64,000 bases of DNA from Selaginella moellendorffii. Taxonomy: Eukaryota; Streptophyta; Lycopodiopsida; Selaginellales; Selaginellaceae. Positions within the stretch are counted from its first letter, which is position 1. Each line of letters opens with the position of its first letter. This document shows, piece by piece, positions 45,401 through 56,872 of the stretch. The notes under the pieces were generated by a model, which saw nothing but the letters and a program-made list of their open reading frames with translations, was not told the DNA's origin and ran no database searches. The DNA lies in assembly GCF_000143415.4 (NCBI RefSeq), contig NW_003314349.1, forward strand, positions 720,254-784,253, in the 5' to 3' direction. The translations under genes and the position numbers were made by a program.

Positions 45401-48179
45401 GCCAAACGAACAAGTTCAACGGGCTTTCCAACCAAGCTCAATTTAACTTGCAAGATGAGGGAAGAAAGGCGACGAGAGTGCTCAATATCCAGTGGTGTGG
45501 CTTCTATTGCTAGCAAGTCGTCAAGGAGCTGTAAGGGAAAACATTGGTTTCGGGTGCAATAAAGAAAGAAAAGGAGGAAAACCTGAGCACTCTCACGTGA
45601 CTGTTCGAACACGCTTAGAATCTCCAAGGTTGCCATCCTTATCCTCTTACTCGGGTTCCAAAGGTTTTTCTCCAATAATTTACAAGTTTTCAGAAAAGCC
45701 TGATGATTGAGTTCCACGGAGGCTTTGACTACGTCCGTCCCCAACCTGAAAAAAAAACAAGAAAAAGTCAAAAGACAAGAAAGACAATCCTTCAAAAGAC
45801 AGACCTTCGAAGTCCTAACCCGCACTTGGATACAGCTTCCAGAACGTCAGGATATCCGAGGTATTTCAAACCGAAATTTAAGAAGGAAAGAAACACTTCT
45901 ACAGTGAGTTTCTTCTGCGCTTCCAAAACTTTCAGATAAGATAATAAAGCGGCTCCTAGCAATTCCTTCCAGGTACCAGCGTCCGGCTTCTCATTTTCTT
46001 TTACAGCCTGATCAATAGCGGTTGCAAAATCCAGGCAAAAGGACTCCGGCTTACTACTGGTGGCCAAGTATGGGAAACACCGTAAAGCTGTCAAGACCAG
46101 AGCAGCCTCTTCTGACGTTTGATGATGACTCGTAAATTTCTCCAAAGAAGAGTCGACAAGGCCAGTGACAGCGGCGGAAAGTTTCTCGCTTTTGATGGAT
46201 GGAAATTCCCAGTGTTGAATAAAACTTAACAGCAATGGCAAAACGCACGCTTGATGAGCCTCAACATGTTTTTCAAGCACTCTGGCACAAGGAACAAGCG
46301 TTAGCATAGCTTGAAAACAACCAGAGCTACCTTAAAATTAAGTGCTCAAAATATTTTACGGTCCCAACATCTTGCTCAAGCAGTCCTTTAATGAAAGGCA
46401 ATAGGCTGTAAGAAAGAAAAAATAAAATTATGAAACGAAAATGAGGGGTTAGAAAACCTCTTAGCTGATGCGCTTTCAAATGCTGAGGTCCATGCAACAG
46501 CAGCTACATCTGGCTTTATGTTTTCATCTGCCTTCTTCACGATTGCATTAAGAAGAACTGCAAGGGCTTGAGATAGCAAGCCCTCGTGTGCCTCTCCTGT
46601 CAACTTTGGAACAAGGTCTAGCAGCCTTGGACCAACAGAGTTAAACAGCCACTGACCTGCAGGTACAAAATTGCTAAAAAGATTTTTCGAATATATTATA
46701 GCGCACTCACCATTCATATACCTTCCCTTTTTATACTCAGAGACGTGGTTAAGAACCAAGAAAAGTTGTTCCATTCTAGCGTCTGACCTGTCTGGCCAGT
46801 TAGATTCCTTCTCAAGTAAAAGGAGAAGCGAAAGTATTTCATCTAGTAAGCAGGACCATAGCAGCTCCAGCTTATTGGGATCAATTTCTTCGCAAAGGTC
46901 AGTCAAAGTTTTCTTCAATATTTCTAGAACGATGTCACCTACAGCAGAACCAAATGTAAGGTAATCACACAAAGAAAAAGAAAATTAACGACCTTTCGAC
47001 CCTTCGCGAACTCCACATATTACTGCTGGACTGAAAAGGAGCTTTAACAGCTCTTCAGCGCGAGAATGGAAGCCAGAAGACGGCCCCTTTAGCGTGCAAG
47101 TTAGCAACGCACTGCAGCCAAAAGTCTTTTCGTCGGTAGGATCTTTCTCCGTTTCCGAGATAAGCCGTCGAACACCTGAATAAGAGCACAACAGTCAGAT
47201 ATTTGAGAGCAAAGAATCAAGTGTACCTTTTATAACTTGGGTTAGAGGAGCAACCCTGAAAACGAACGAGACAGCCTCTGCCGCAAAAACGCGAACATAA
47301 TTTTGGTGATAAAGACGAAAACACCTCGTTACTCTAAATCAAACGGGAATTATATCAATCATAACCTTGAAAACATTAACACTTACTTTAGAACAAAAGC
47401 CAAATCCTTCGATAAGTACTTGGACATGTACTTAAAAATATATGCCACTAAAGTAAAACCCTGGAGAATGAAAATGTAAGTTCTGGACCAGCAACACAGA
47501 TGAAGCTCACCTGCAACGTGACAGGATCCCTATCCCCACCCGATTGAAGAAGCTTATAATATCCATCAAAGATTTCTGGAATGTATCTGGAAGAAGAAAA
47601 TAAAACCGGAACGACGAAGGCTTGAAGAAGACTTACTGCAAAAAATCTTCAGACAAATCTCTCGAGAGAACTGCTAAGAGGCTGTCAAGAAAAAGATATT
47701 AGAAGGAACATCGTCGCAAGTTTCACAAACCTGAAAACTGGCTCCAATGAAAGCGATGACGCTTTCAAGGACGAGACAAGACGATTGATCACGGTGGCCT
47801 TGTGAAGGAGTAGCTGCGGTAAAGTTTGCACCAAAGGCAGCAACTCCCCATAGAGCTCAATAAAATCGGCAGCAGCATTCAATTCCTACAACAAAGTTTT
47901 TTAACAAATGGACGCAAGATAGAGCACGAAAAACTCACCCGCCACTGGATCAAGCTCTCGTAGAAAAAAGACGCTCCTTCCGCTGTAGGCTGGGCCTTCA
48001 CAGCGTCTAGACAGTGGAAAACATCGATATCAATGTCCTCGATGCGCTCGGCGAAGGATTTAAACTGCGAGAATTCTCACAAATTTGAGAAGAATGCGAG
48101 AGGCAAAAGAGATCTCCCCTACCTTGAATCGCTTCCTCCTCTTCTCCGGCGACTTACTGCGCTTCCGGCGCCCCGCCAT
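39437..48179 (-). CDS. UTP20: UTP20, small-subunit processome HEAT-repeat protein
   Basis: A large gene of many exons (over 20, separated by short introns), start ATG at 48179 and stop TAA at 39437. My estimate is roughly 2,300-2,500 residues. The N-terminus is basic (MAGRRKRSKSPEKRRKRFK). FKSFAERIEDIDIDVF and the exon with ELNAAADFIELYGELLPLVQ and LPQLLLHKATVINRL match the start of UTP20 (yeast Utp20, human DRIM). LHRRIKAMAKFRAG near 42.65 kb is the conserved UTP20 C-terminal-half motif. The rest is alpha-helical HEAT-like. The last exon ends in a Lys/Arg tail with KKRKRIDYRK, as nucleolar members have. UTP20 acts in the nucleolus in U3-dependent 18S rRNA processing. It shares a 110-bp promoter with the RCC2-like gene. 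Exon borders in the middle were not all verified. Confidence 0.93.
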
Positions 48180-48289
48180 AGTTTCCCCCAAATTCCTAAA
48201 ACCCTAAAATCCCCCTGGCATATTCTCCAAATAGGCGTGCATTAGGGTTCTTGGGTGTGGCATTCTAAAAGAAGGGTTTTTCGCTCGCT
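48180..48289. promoter_or_regulatory. Bidirectional promoter with telo-boxes (UTP20 / RCC2-like)
   Basis: Only 110 bases separate the two ATGs. They contain AAACCCTAAA at 48198-48207 and TTAGGGTT at 48242-48249, one telo-box in each orientation. Telo-boxes are common before plant ribosome-biogenesis and translation genes. No TATA box is evident. Confidence 0.7.
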
Positions 48290-50832
48290 ATGGCTGCCCA
48301 GGAGGGGGGAGAAGAAGCACCGCCCATGGCGCCGGACGCTCCCGAGCAGCAGGACGAGCAAGAGGATCGCGGAGGTGAGCTTCTTTACTGTGGCACTACA
48401 TCCTGGGACACTGTGGGCCGCAAGCAAGCCGATTCTGGGAGCTTGCCCGCGCCGACGCGCCTCAGCCCTCTCAAGGGCGTCCAGATTGCTTTCGTCGCCT
48501 CCGGCTCAGGTGCGTCGAAAATCTTGTGCGCGATTGTTCTATCTTGAAAATTTCGAATTGGATTGTTCCAGCTTCCACTCACTGTATTGCGATCGGTGCT
48601 GATGGGCGGTGCTTTACCTGGGGCCGAAACGAGGTAAGAGCTTCTCCTGGGTTTCTTTCTTCTTTTCTTTCCTTCCTTTGGACGTTTTTATGCTACATTG
48701 TTTTTCCATAGAAAGGTCAGCTGGGTCACGGAGACACATCAAATAGAGACGCCCCCACGCCGGTGCTAGCTTTGTCACAGTACGTATAGATTCGCTAGTC
48801 CGAGAAGAAAAACTTGAAATCTATGTCTTGTTTTATAGATACAAGGTCGTTAAAGCTGGATCAGGGAGACAGCACACAGTTGTGATCACGGATGACGGGA
48901 ACTCTTTTGCTTTTGGATTCAACAAACATGGCCAGCTGGGTAGCGGTCATGTCAAAGATGGTGAGACTGCATCTTCTTAAAGGAAAAAGATTCGGTTCTC
49001 GATCATGGAGATTATTGGCAGAGGTGGAGAAGCTCCCACTGAAGTGTCTGGTATCGGAAGCAACTCATGTATCTTGCGGAGCAGATTTTACTGTGTGGTT
49101 GTCTTCTGTTGAAGGGGCGTCAATCTTGTAAGTCTCTTTCGTCCCGTACAGTCGCGGTTTGACAATATCATCTTTTCAGAACCGCAGGATTGCCTCAGTA
49201 TGGTCAGCTTGGCCATGGAACAGACAACGAGGTAAGATTTGTTATCCGTTGTTTTTTCTTTTCCGGTTTCTTGAGTAGTATTGCTGTTTTTCCAGTATAA
49301 TATGAAGGAAGGATCTGTAAAACTCGCATATGAAGCACAATCGAGACCAAGGCCAGTTGCAGCATTCTCGGAAAAAATGGTCACAAAAGTTGCTTGTGGA
49401 CACAATCATACAGGTGAGGCCATTTCATTTTCCTCGTGGTCTTTGCTTTCGGTCCTGACTGACATAATATTCATTTCAGTGGCTTCGGATTCCAATGGAT
49501 TTGTCTACACGTACAGTAGTCTTTAATTCTAGAATTTTCTACTTCTGCGAGTAACTGACTATTTTCTCTGCAGATGGGGCTATGGGGGCTATGGAAGGTA
49601 AAGGTTAATGGTTTTTGCGTCGGATGTTTACCTTGTGACTTTCAGGCTCGGTCACAAGGAACAGAAGGATGAGTGGACTCCGAGATTAGTAGAAGTCTTC
49701 CAGCGTCAGAATGTGCTTCCCCCAACCGCTGTTGTTGCCGCAGGTGCTGCATTTTCAGCCTGTACTGCAGGTAATACTCGATCAAAGTTTATTTTTCCGA
49801 CGACACTCAGTGGTATTGTTGATCAATCTAGGTGGTGGCCAGCTGTATATGTGGGGTCGTGTAAAAGCTACCGGTGACAATTGGATGTACCCAAAGCCTC
49901 TTACGGATCTCAAGTACCAAGCAACTTTGGCTCCTTTAAAATCGTGTTCTGACCAAACTTCTTTTGTGTCTGCTCAGTGGCTGGACCATCCGTAGCATGG
50001 ATTCCGGCAATACAATAAGCATGGTGGCCGCGGAGACGTCGTGCATAAGCTGGGGGACAGCATTTTCTGGCGAACTTGGATATGGTCCATCTGGCCCAAA
50101 GTAAGTTTTCCAACTTCGCCGTTAAGTCATCGTGCAAGACTGTTGGTTCCAGATCGTCTGCCAACCCGAAAAAAATCGACTCTCTCGAAGGCATGCACGT
50201 GATAAGGTAGCTGCTTCGCCCGCCGTAATGCTGTTTTATTGTTCCAGTGCTTACGGTTTTTTCTTTGTCCTGCGTTTCCAGTGTTGCGTGTGGCCTTGCA
50301 CATTCGATGATGATAGTTTCCAGGTCCAAGGATGGCGCCGAGCGACTGGAAGAGGTAAGCTTTTTGGATTGCTGGGAGCACCGTTTCTAACACCTTCTGG
50401 CGTGCAGTTCGACGTTTATGAAGCCAGCAGCGCTGAAAACGGTATGTTATAAACCTTGGCTTAATCCACTGTCGGTGACCTGCCGAGATCGCAGACAATG
50501 ACAACGAAGAAGCCGAGGCCGAGGAAGCAGAGCCAGAGCCCAGAGGAGGAGGAGGAGGAGGAGGACGGAAGCGAAATCCTCCTCCGAGCAGGAAGGAAAC
50601 GCCGGCAAAGAGACCTCAGAGGAAAGCCAAGAAGAAATACTCGTCGGACGAGGATGACGACGACGAGGACGTGGAGGAGGAGACCGAGGACGACGAGGAG
50701 TTCGACTCGGAGACGGAAGAGTCCGAGGAGGACTATGTCTCGGACGAGAGCGACTCTCCTCGAGCAGCCAAGGGTGGAGGGCGAGGTGGAAGAGGTCGGG
50801 GGCGGGGCCGAGGCCGTGGTAGAGCTCGTTGA
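48290..50832 (+). CDS. RCC2: RCC2-like (RCC1-repeat) protein with acidic and RG-rich tail
   Basis: About 13 short exons from the ATG at 48290 to the TGA at 50830. The N-terminus leads into LLYCGTTSWDTVGRK, matching the LLICGATNWDLIGRK motif of animal RCC2/TD-60. RCC1 blades follow: FTWGRNEKGQLGHGD, FAFGFNKHGQLGSG, PQYGQLGHG, WGYGGYGRLGHKEQKDEWTP, YMWGRVKATGDNWMYPK and ISWGTAFSGELGYGP. These track RCC2 blade by blade, including the MYPKAVxDLxGW phrase. The last exon (about 50495-50832) adds about 110 residues: an acidic patch, a Gly7 run, Lys-rich RPQRKAKKKYSS, a Glu/Asp tract and a final GRGGRGRGRGRGRGRAR. The blades suggest a seven-bladed propeller; RCC2 family members are linked to small GTPases, chromosomes or, in plants, organelles. 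The tail suggests nucleic-acid or nucleolar binding, which is inference. Confidence 0.88.
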
Positions 50833-51526
50833 TGAATATATACTACGCAAAGATTCGACACCAAAGCAGAAGCAGCACCAGCAGCAATTTTAGCAATGAC
50901 TGTGTGTACTATAGAAGCTGACAGAAGATGGAAGTCACATAGGCTAGCTTAGCTTGCCTTCATTGATGTGTAATGCTTTGTTAATTTTATTAGCTAAAAG
51001 TTATGACCAAAAGAGCAATAGTAACCAAGCATTTGGTTTGTTGTGTATGATCGCTCAATTGAAACCCATCAAGAAATAGTTTAGTAAGTAAAATATTTCC
51101 CACTACAACCTTCTTGGAAACACAAAAATATAATTTTTTTCACATTGAACGAAATCGATCTGGAGAATCTGGATGGAGCCAAAAATCATGAAAATTCAAG
51201 ATTCCAGTGAAAATTCAATAGTAGGTATTGGCATACCATAATCCTTCAGCCAATAACATAAAAATGATCTAGATTTATATATATATATATATATATATAT
51301 AGAGTTGTGTGTTCTTTGGCACACAGTGAAAGAAAGAGAACGAATATTATTATTCGTGTGGCATCATTCCAAGGATATTCGCGTCGGATTTAAATCTAGT
51401 GGTCGCTGATTGAGTGAACCATGGACACACAAATGCAGGGGACTCACCAGAGGGAAACAAGGCGCCAGCGCGCTACCAAAATGTACTAGGGTTTTGCCGA
51501 TCGACTCGCAGGGCGAGGATCGATCT
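50833..51526. other. Intergenic: RCC2-like 3' UTR and PHT4 promoter
   Basis: AT-rich, with a TA dinucleotide run at about 51275-51300. Nothing further was recognised. Confidence 0.5.
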
Positions 51527-53853
51527 ATGGCGCCCGAGGGATCGGCTCTAGTCGCAATGTCGGCCGCGATGTCGTGCGGCCAGCTCCATCGCCTCAAAGG
51601 TACGTCACGAATCTCGTTGAGTCGGTCTAGGACGAGAGTAGGCGCGAGCGAAGACTTTCATTTCCTTTTTCCGACACCTACATTCGTTTCCATCCGGCTT
51701 ATGGGAGAGAATTTCGATTCCAGGGATGCAACAAAGGAGGAAACCAGCTGGGAAACAAATTCCATTCTTCCATGGCAATGTTTGCTCCAAGAGTTTTCTT
51801 CTAGGCAGCAGAGGTCTAGAAGGAAAACTCGTTCTTTGGACGAATCCAAGGCTAAGGCCGAGCAGGAGAAAAATGGTGACATACTGCTGGGGGACTTCTT
51901 CGCCTGGTTCCGAGAGTATAGATCAGTTGGAGAGCGAGAAAAAATCCAACGAGGAGCCTGCCGTGGAAATCAATTCCAGTAAAGGAACTTCCAGCGATGA
52001 AAGCCACTCGTTCACCACTACTGCTAGCGTGGAGGACGACAAACCAAAGTCCTGGTTCGACAGGATACCAAAGCGATGGCAGATTGTAGCCTTGTGCTTC
52101 TTTGCATTCCTCCTGTGCAACATGGATCGGGTATGGCTTTTGCACTTCCGTTTCTCTTTCTGGATGGAAACTTAACTGGCTCGCTTGACTAGAAAATCTT
52201 TGTGGTGTTATAGGTGAATATGAGCATTGCTATTCTCCCAATGGCTTCCGAGTTCCATTGGAACTCCACCACAGTCGGTTTAGTGCAATCGTCATTCTTT
52301 TGGGGATATCTTCTCACACAGGTACTGTTCTCGAGCGGAGAATAAGTTTTAGAAGTTTGACGCTTCTTTCTTGCAGATTGCTGGAGGTGTGTGGGCAGAC
52401 AGCATTGGAGGGAAGAAAGTTTTAGGATTCGGAGTGATATGGTGGTCAGTAGCAACAGTTTTGACTCCTCTAGCAGCAAAACTTGGCCTGCCAGTGCTAT
52501 TCGCGGTCCGAGCTTGCATGGGAATTGGCGAGGTATAATTGGTGAATTTACTTTCTATGCACTCTTACGATCCTTCATTTCTATCACAGGGCGTTGCAAT
52601 GCCTGCAATGAATAATCTTCTCTCTCGTTGGATTCCGGTGACCGAACGCAGTAGATCGCTTGCCTTGGTGTACAGTGGAATGTATCTTGGATCGGTGACA
52701 GGACTTGCGTTTTCTCCCGCCTTGATTCACAAGTATAACTGGCCCTCAGTTTTCTTCACGTTTGGTTCGTTGGGAGCGGTCTGGTTTACATTCTGGCAGA
52801 AAAACGTAAATTTGCTCATGCTTTGCATTACTTCTCATTGTCAGTTTTGTTTTTCAGGCATATAGCTCGCCTGCGGAAGATATCACGCTTTCGGAGGAAG
52901 AGAAGAATTACATACTCGGAGATAGCGCCCAAGAGAAAGTAGCTATAGGCGAGATACCCTGGGGTCAGCTTCTATCTGAACCATCTGTGTGGGCGCTAAT
53001 AGTTTGTCACTTTTGCCACAACTGGGGGACTTTCATTCTCTTGACATGGATGCCGACGTACTACAACCAGGTTGACACTTCTCTTGATTTCTAAGTTCAT
53101 TATGAAAGTATTTGTATGCAGGTTTTGGGATTCAATCTGATGGAATCCGGAATGTTTTCAGTCCTTCCTTGGTTGACAATGGCGTTGTCCTCTAATCTTG
53201 GGGGATGGATAGCTGACAATCTTGTAAAGAGGGGAGTTTCGGTCACACTTGTTCGGAAGGTATGTTTTAGCTCTTCGTTGTTGGTTAAGCTTGCAGCATT
53301 GTTTTACTATGTACAGGTGATGCAATCCATTGGTTTTCTTGGCCCGGCTTTTTTCCTTACGCAGCTTAGCCATATCCGTTCGCCTTCTGGTGCTGTTCTG
53401 TGTATGATGGCTTCCCAGGTAAAATCCTCTCTATATCTCGCTTTAAGTGGAATTTTGGTTTGATATCTGGTCTCTTGCAGGGTTTGGATGCTTTCTCGCA
53501 GTCGGGATTGTATTCCAACCATCAAGATATTGGCCCTCGCTATGCGGTAATAAACTAGTCTGGCATATCCTACTTCTGGCCAGAACTGATACTGAGCTTG
53601 TAACAGGGAGTATTGCTCGGACTCTCCAATACTGCGGGAGTTCTTGCTGGTGTCATAGGAACTGCTGCAACAGGATACATCTTGCAGCATGGTTTACCTC
53701 TAGTCTTTGTGCTCTTCCTCGTTTAACTAACTCGTGGTTTTTGTTGTGGGCACAGGGACATGGGATGACGTCTTCAAAGTAGCAGTCGCATTGTATTTAG
53801 TGGGAACAGTTGTTTGGAACCTTTTCTCAACAGGAGAGCGAGTTATCGACTGA
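51527..53853 (+). CDS. PHT4: Chloroplast-type anion/phosphate transporter, PHT4 family (MFS, SLC17-like)
   Basis: The eleven-exon model closes exactly in frame at 553 residues: 51527-51599, 51724-52130, 52214-52321, 52377-52532, 52590-52806, 52859-53070, 53122-53259, 53317-53418, 53481-53546, 53607-53691, 53756-53853. Residues 1-130 are Ser/Arg/Lys-rich, as in chloroplast transit peptides. The MFS body starts at IPKRWQIVALCFFAFLLCNM, followed by DRVNMSIAILPMASEF, SSFFWGYLLTQIAGGVWAD, GEGVAMPAMNNLLSRW, CHFCHNWGTFILLTWMPTYY and SNHQDIGPRYAGVLLGLSNT. These are nearly word for word those of Arabidopsis PHT4/ANTR plastid transporters, closest in my memory to the PHT4;4 (ANTR2, ascorbate) or PHT4;1 group. 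It should move phosphate or organic anions across a plastid membrane; the substrate is not decidable here. A short leader frame precedes the ATG. Confidence 0.92.
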
Positions 53854-53973
53854 CAAAAAATGTTTTTCCCGATTAGTAAATCAATAACGTAAATTGCGGG
53901 GAGTTTTAATGCGAGTTCTGTCTTATAGAATGCTGGACCGGGCCTGCTGTAAGAAATCCAGGTACAGAGGTTC

Positions 53974-56055
53974 TTACTTGATCAGCGATAGCTCTCTCAC
54001 TCTCGTTTGATCTCGCAGTTTGATCAGATGCTTTCTCCACGATCCAACACGAGCTGCTGAATTAAGATCGGCATCATCAGTCGAACACATGTTCGCAAGC
54101 ACAACGTAGAGCGATGGATCGCCAGGATGCAACTCAAGGACACACTGTGCGAGCCGAGCTCCCCTCTCGACGTCCTTGTGACTCTTGCACGACCCGAGCA
54201 AGCACGTCCAGTCCAAGATATTCGGAACAAACGGCATCGTAAAGACGAGCTCCTCCGCCTCGTGCAGGTACCCGGACCGTCCCAGAAGATCCAGAACGCA
54301 GAAGAAATGCTGCTTGGTGGTCTCGAGACCAAAGTCGAGCTTCATCGAAACAAAGCAGCACCTTCCATCGTAAACTTTGCCGGCATGGCTGCAAGCGATG
54401 ATGATCGACACGAAAGAAGATTCATCCGGCTGGTGGAGGGACTTTAAGCTGTCAAACACTTCTTTAGCGTCGTGGTAATCTCCCCTATGAGCATACGCAT
54501 GAAGAAGAGTGCTCCACGAAACGATGTCAAGCTCAGGCATGATATTGAGAAGATTCCTAGCCATTTGGATATGCCCGTTCCTGGTATATGCTGCTAGCAT
54601 GGCATTGCCGGACACCAAGTTTTGTTCCGGCAAGCTATCAAAAACTGACTTTGCTTCGTTGAGATGCCCGTCTTGGGCATATGCGAAAAGCATTATCGTT
54701 AACGCAACCATGTTTTGCTGCGGCATAGAGTTGAGTATAGTTTTTGTTTCTTCGAGGTGGCCGCATTGGGCATACGCTGCTAGCATGGAAGTCCACGAGA
54801 ACAAATCCTTCTGTGGCATCTCCTCAAAGAGGCATTTAGCCGACTCGAGCTGGCCGGTTTGGCTCAACCCCGCGAGGACTGTGTTGAAAGAGGCTAAGTC
54901 CCTGTGAGGCATCGAGAGAAACATCTTCTTGGCGTTGATGGTGAGACCATTCAACACGTAGCACGACATCATCGCGTTCCAGACCTCGAGATTCTGCTGC
55001 GGCACTTGGTGAAACAGGATCTTGGCTGCGTCAACCCGGCCGTGTTGAGCAAAGCCAGTGAGCAGCGCCGTCCAGGAGAGAAGATTTCTCCGTGGCATTC
55101 CGTCGAACATCCGCTTTGCCTCGTCAAGATGCCCGTTTTGGGAATATGCGCTGAGCATCGCCGTCCACGAGACGAGATCCTGCTGTGGGATGCGACTGAA
55201 CATCGCTTTTGCTTCATCAAGGCGACCATTCTGTCCGTACGCGGACAGCATCGCCGTCCATGACAAAAGATCCTGGTACGGCATCTCTGTAAACATTCGT
55301 CTTGATTCCTCCAAATGCCCGTTCTGGGCATATGCTCCAAGCATCGCGGTCCACGACAAAAGATTCCTCTCAGGCATTTGATCAAAGTAGTACTTGGCTT
55401 TCTCAAGATCCCCCTTTTGAGCATATGCCGTTACTAAAGCCGTCCATGTGACAAGATTCCTCTGTGGCATTTGCTCAAAGACTTGCCTAACCTCGTTAAG
55501 ATGCCCGCATTGAGCATATGCCGTGAGCATCGCGGACCAGGAGAGCATATTCACCTCTGGCATTGCGTTAAAGATTCCTCGCGCACCCTCGAGATGCCCG
55601 ACCTGGGCATATGCCGTTAGCATCGCGTTCCAGGAGACTAGCTCCAAGAGTGGCATTCGATCGAATAGCTCCCGCGCCTCATCGAGATGCCCGTTCTGGG
55701 CATAGGCGGACACCATCGCATTCCACGCCACCAGCGTTTGATCCGCCATTGCGTCAAAGAGCCGCTTGGCGTCGTCCAGGAGCCCATTCCTGGAGCACGC
55801 CAAGATCATCGCAATCCAGGAAAAGGAGTTCCTTCCGCCAGCGCCAAGCTCCTGAAAGATCTGCCGGGCCTCCCTCACACCACCACATTTGCCATACATT
55901 TCGATGAGTTTATTATGGAGGAAGGGATCGGAGGAGGATGAGAAGAGTGGGCGCGTGCGGTCGTGAATCTCTCGTGCCCTAGATAGTGTTCTACATGAAT
56001 CGATGAGCCTGAGGCATTCGTATCTATCCATCAAACCATGTTTACTTCGCGCCAA
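53974..56055 (-). CDS. PPR protein built mainly of tandem 31-residue S-type repeats
   Basis: One intact exon of 693 codons. After an N-terminal SRAREIHDRTRP region come fifteen tandem 31-residue repeats of the form DLVSWTAMLSAYSQNGHLDE followed by AKRMFDGMPRR. This is the S-motif-only (SS) layout, without alternating P and L motifs. The C-terminus has SFVSIIIACSHAGKVYDG and DLLGRSGYLHEAEELV, which fit PLS-type L2/S2 and E1/E2 regions, and LAQCVLELHPGDPSLYVVLA. It ends without a DYW deaminase domain. PLS-class PPRs guide C-to-U editing in organelles; without DYW it would need a partner or act in another RNA step. No clear targeting peptide precedes MARSKHGLMDRYECL. It is not a paralogue of the broken PPR copies at 11-25 kb. 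Confidence 0.93.
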   Translation of the reverse strand: MARSKHGLMDRYECLRLIDSCRTLSRAREIHDRTRPLFSSSSDPFLHNKLIEMYGKCGGVREARQIFQELGAGGRNSFSWIAMILACSRNGLLDDAKRLFDAMADQTLVAWNAMVSAYAQNGHLDEARELFDRMPLLELVSWNAMLTAYAQVGHLEGARGIFNAMPEVNMLSWSAMLTAYAQCGHLNEVRQVFEQMPQRNLVTWTALVTAYAQKGDLEKAKYYFDQMPERNLLSWTAMLGAYAQNGHLEESRRMFTEMPYQDLLSWTAMLSAYGQNGRLDEAKAMFSRIPQQDLVSWTAMLSAYSQNGHLDEAKRMFDGMPRRNLLSWTALLTGFAQHGRVDAAKILFHQVPQQNLEVWNAMMSCYVLNGLTINAKKMFLSMPHRDLASFNTVLAGLSQTGQLESAKCLFEEMPQKDLFSWTSMLAAYAQCGHLEETKTILNSMPQQNMVALTIMLFAYAQDGHLNEAKSVFDSLPEQNLVSGNAMLAAYTRNGHIQMARNLLNIMPELDIVSWSTLLHAYAHRGDYHDAKEVFDSLKSLHQPDESSFVSIIIACSHAGKVYDGRCCFVSMKLDFGLETTKQHFFCVLDLLGRSGYLHEAEELVFTMPFVPNILDWTCLLGSCKSHKDVERGARLAQCVLELHPGDPSLYVVLANMCSTDDADLNSAARVGSWRKHLIKLRDQTRVRELSLIK

Positions 56056-56872
56056 ACGTTCCAGACCGTTATATGATGATATGTGATTTTCTTCAAACTT
56101 ATAGTAAGGAATTTGCAGCCAATTCCTAATAAAATTGATTGCTAAATTCGTTTAGACGCTAACGAAGAAGAGCTAATGTTATGGGGAAATGTGAGGCTGT
56201 TTGATTTGTTTTTTGTTTTGATTTTAGAGATTTTTATAAACAGAGATTAAAATTGTCTTACTGAGGAATTGCCTTCTTGGAATACAAGGACCCTACCAAA
56301 GGATTAGTCTTGGTAGTGCCCCAACTTATTGAATTGGCTGCTTGTTATTTGGTGCTCCCTTTAATTGGTAAAAGTATGGGATTGAGCTATTTATGTTCAA
56401 CATTGATCATCAAAGGAGATTAATTTTATAGGTCAATTTCAAGAAGATGTTAGAAATGGGTGTTCATAAAAAATCCCAATGTCCCTAAGCATATAATCTT
56501 ATATATCATGTGTGTGGATGCTTTCAGAGGTGTGTCAATGCAAGAGAGTACATCATGAGTTATATATACAAGTGAAGAAAAAAATAAAGAAATTTAGCAA
56601 ATTCAGTATGACTTCAATATTGGATTCAATAGTGTACTAAAGTTTATATAAAATATGGGAGATTAGGTCAATAAAAAGAAATTTATCATCTTCAAAAAAG
56701 TGTGAGACAATATTTTTTAAACCTCAACTTTTTATGTTTTTGAAATAACGAACTAAGCAACAAAGTTAACAAACGTAAGCAAAATTTATTAGTTGAGAAC
56801 CAAAGAATAACAATCAATATCATTTTCTAAATTTCCAAAAAATCTGCCATACAAGATTTATTCTTACTCTAT
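56056..56872. other. AT-rich intergenic
   Basis: Promoter of the PPR gene and 3' side of the germin-like gene. No gene or RNA was recognised. Confidence 0.5.
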
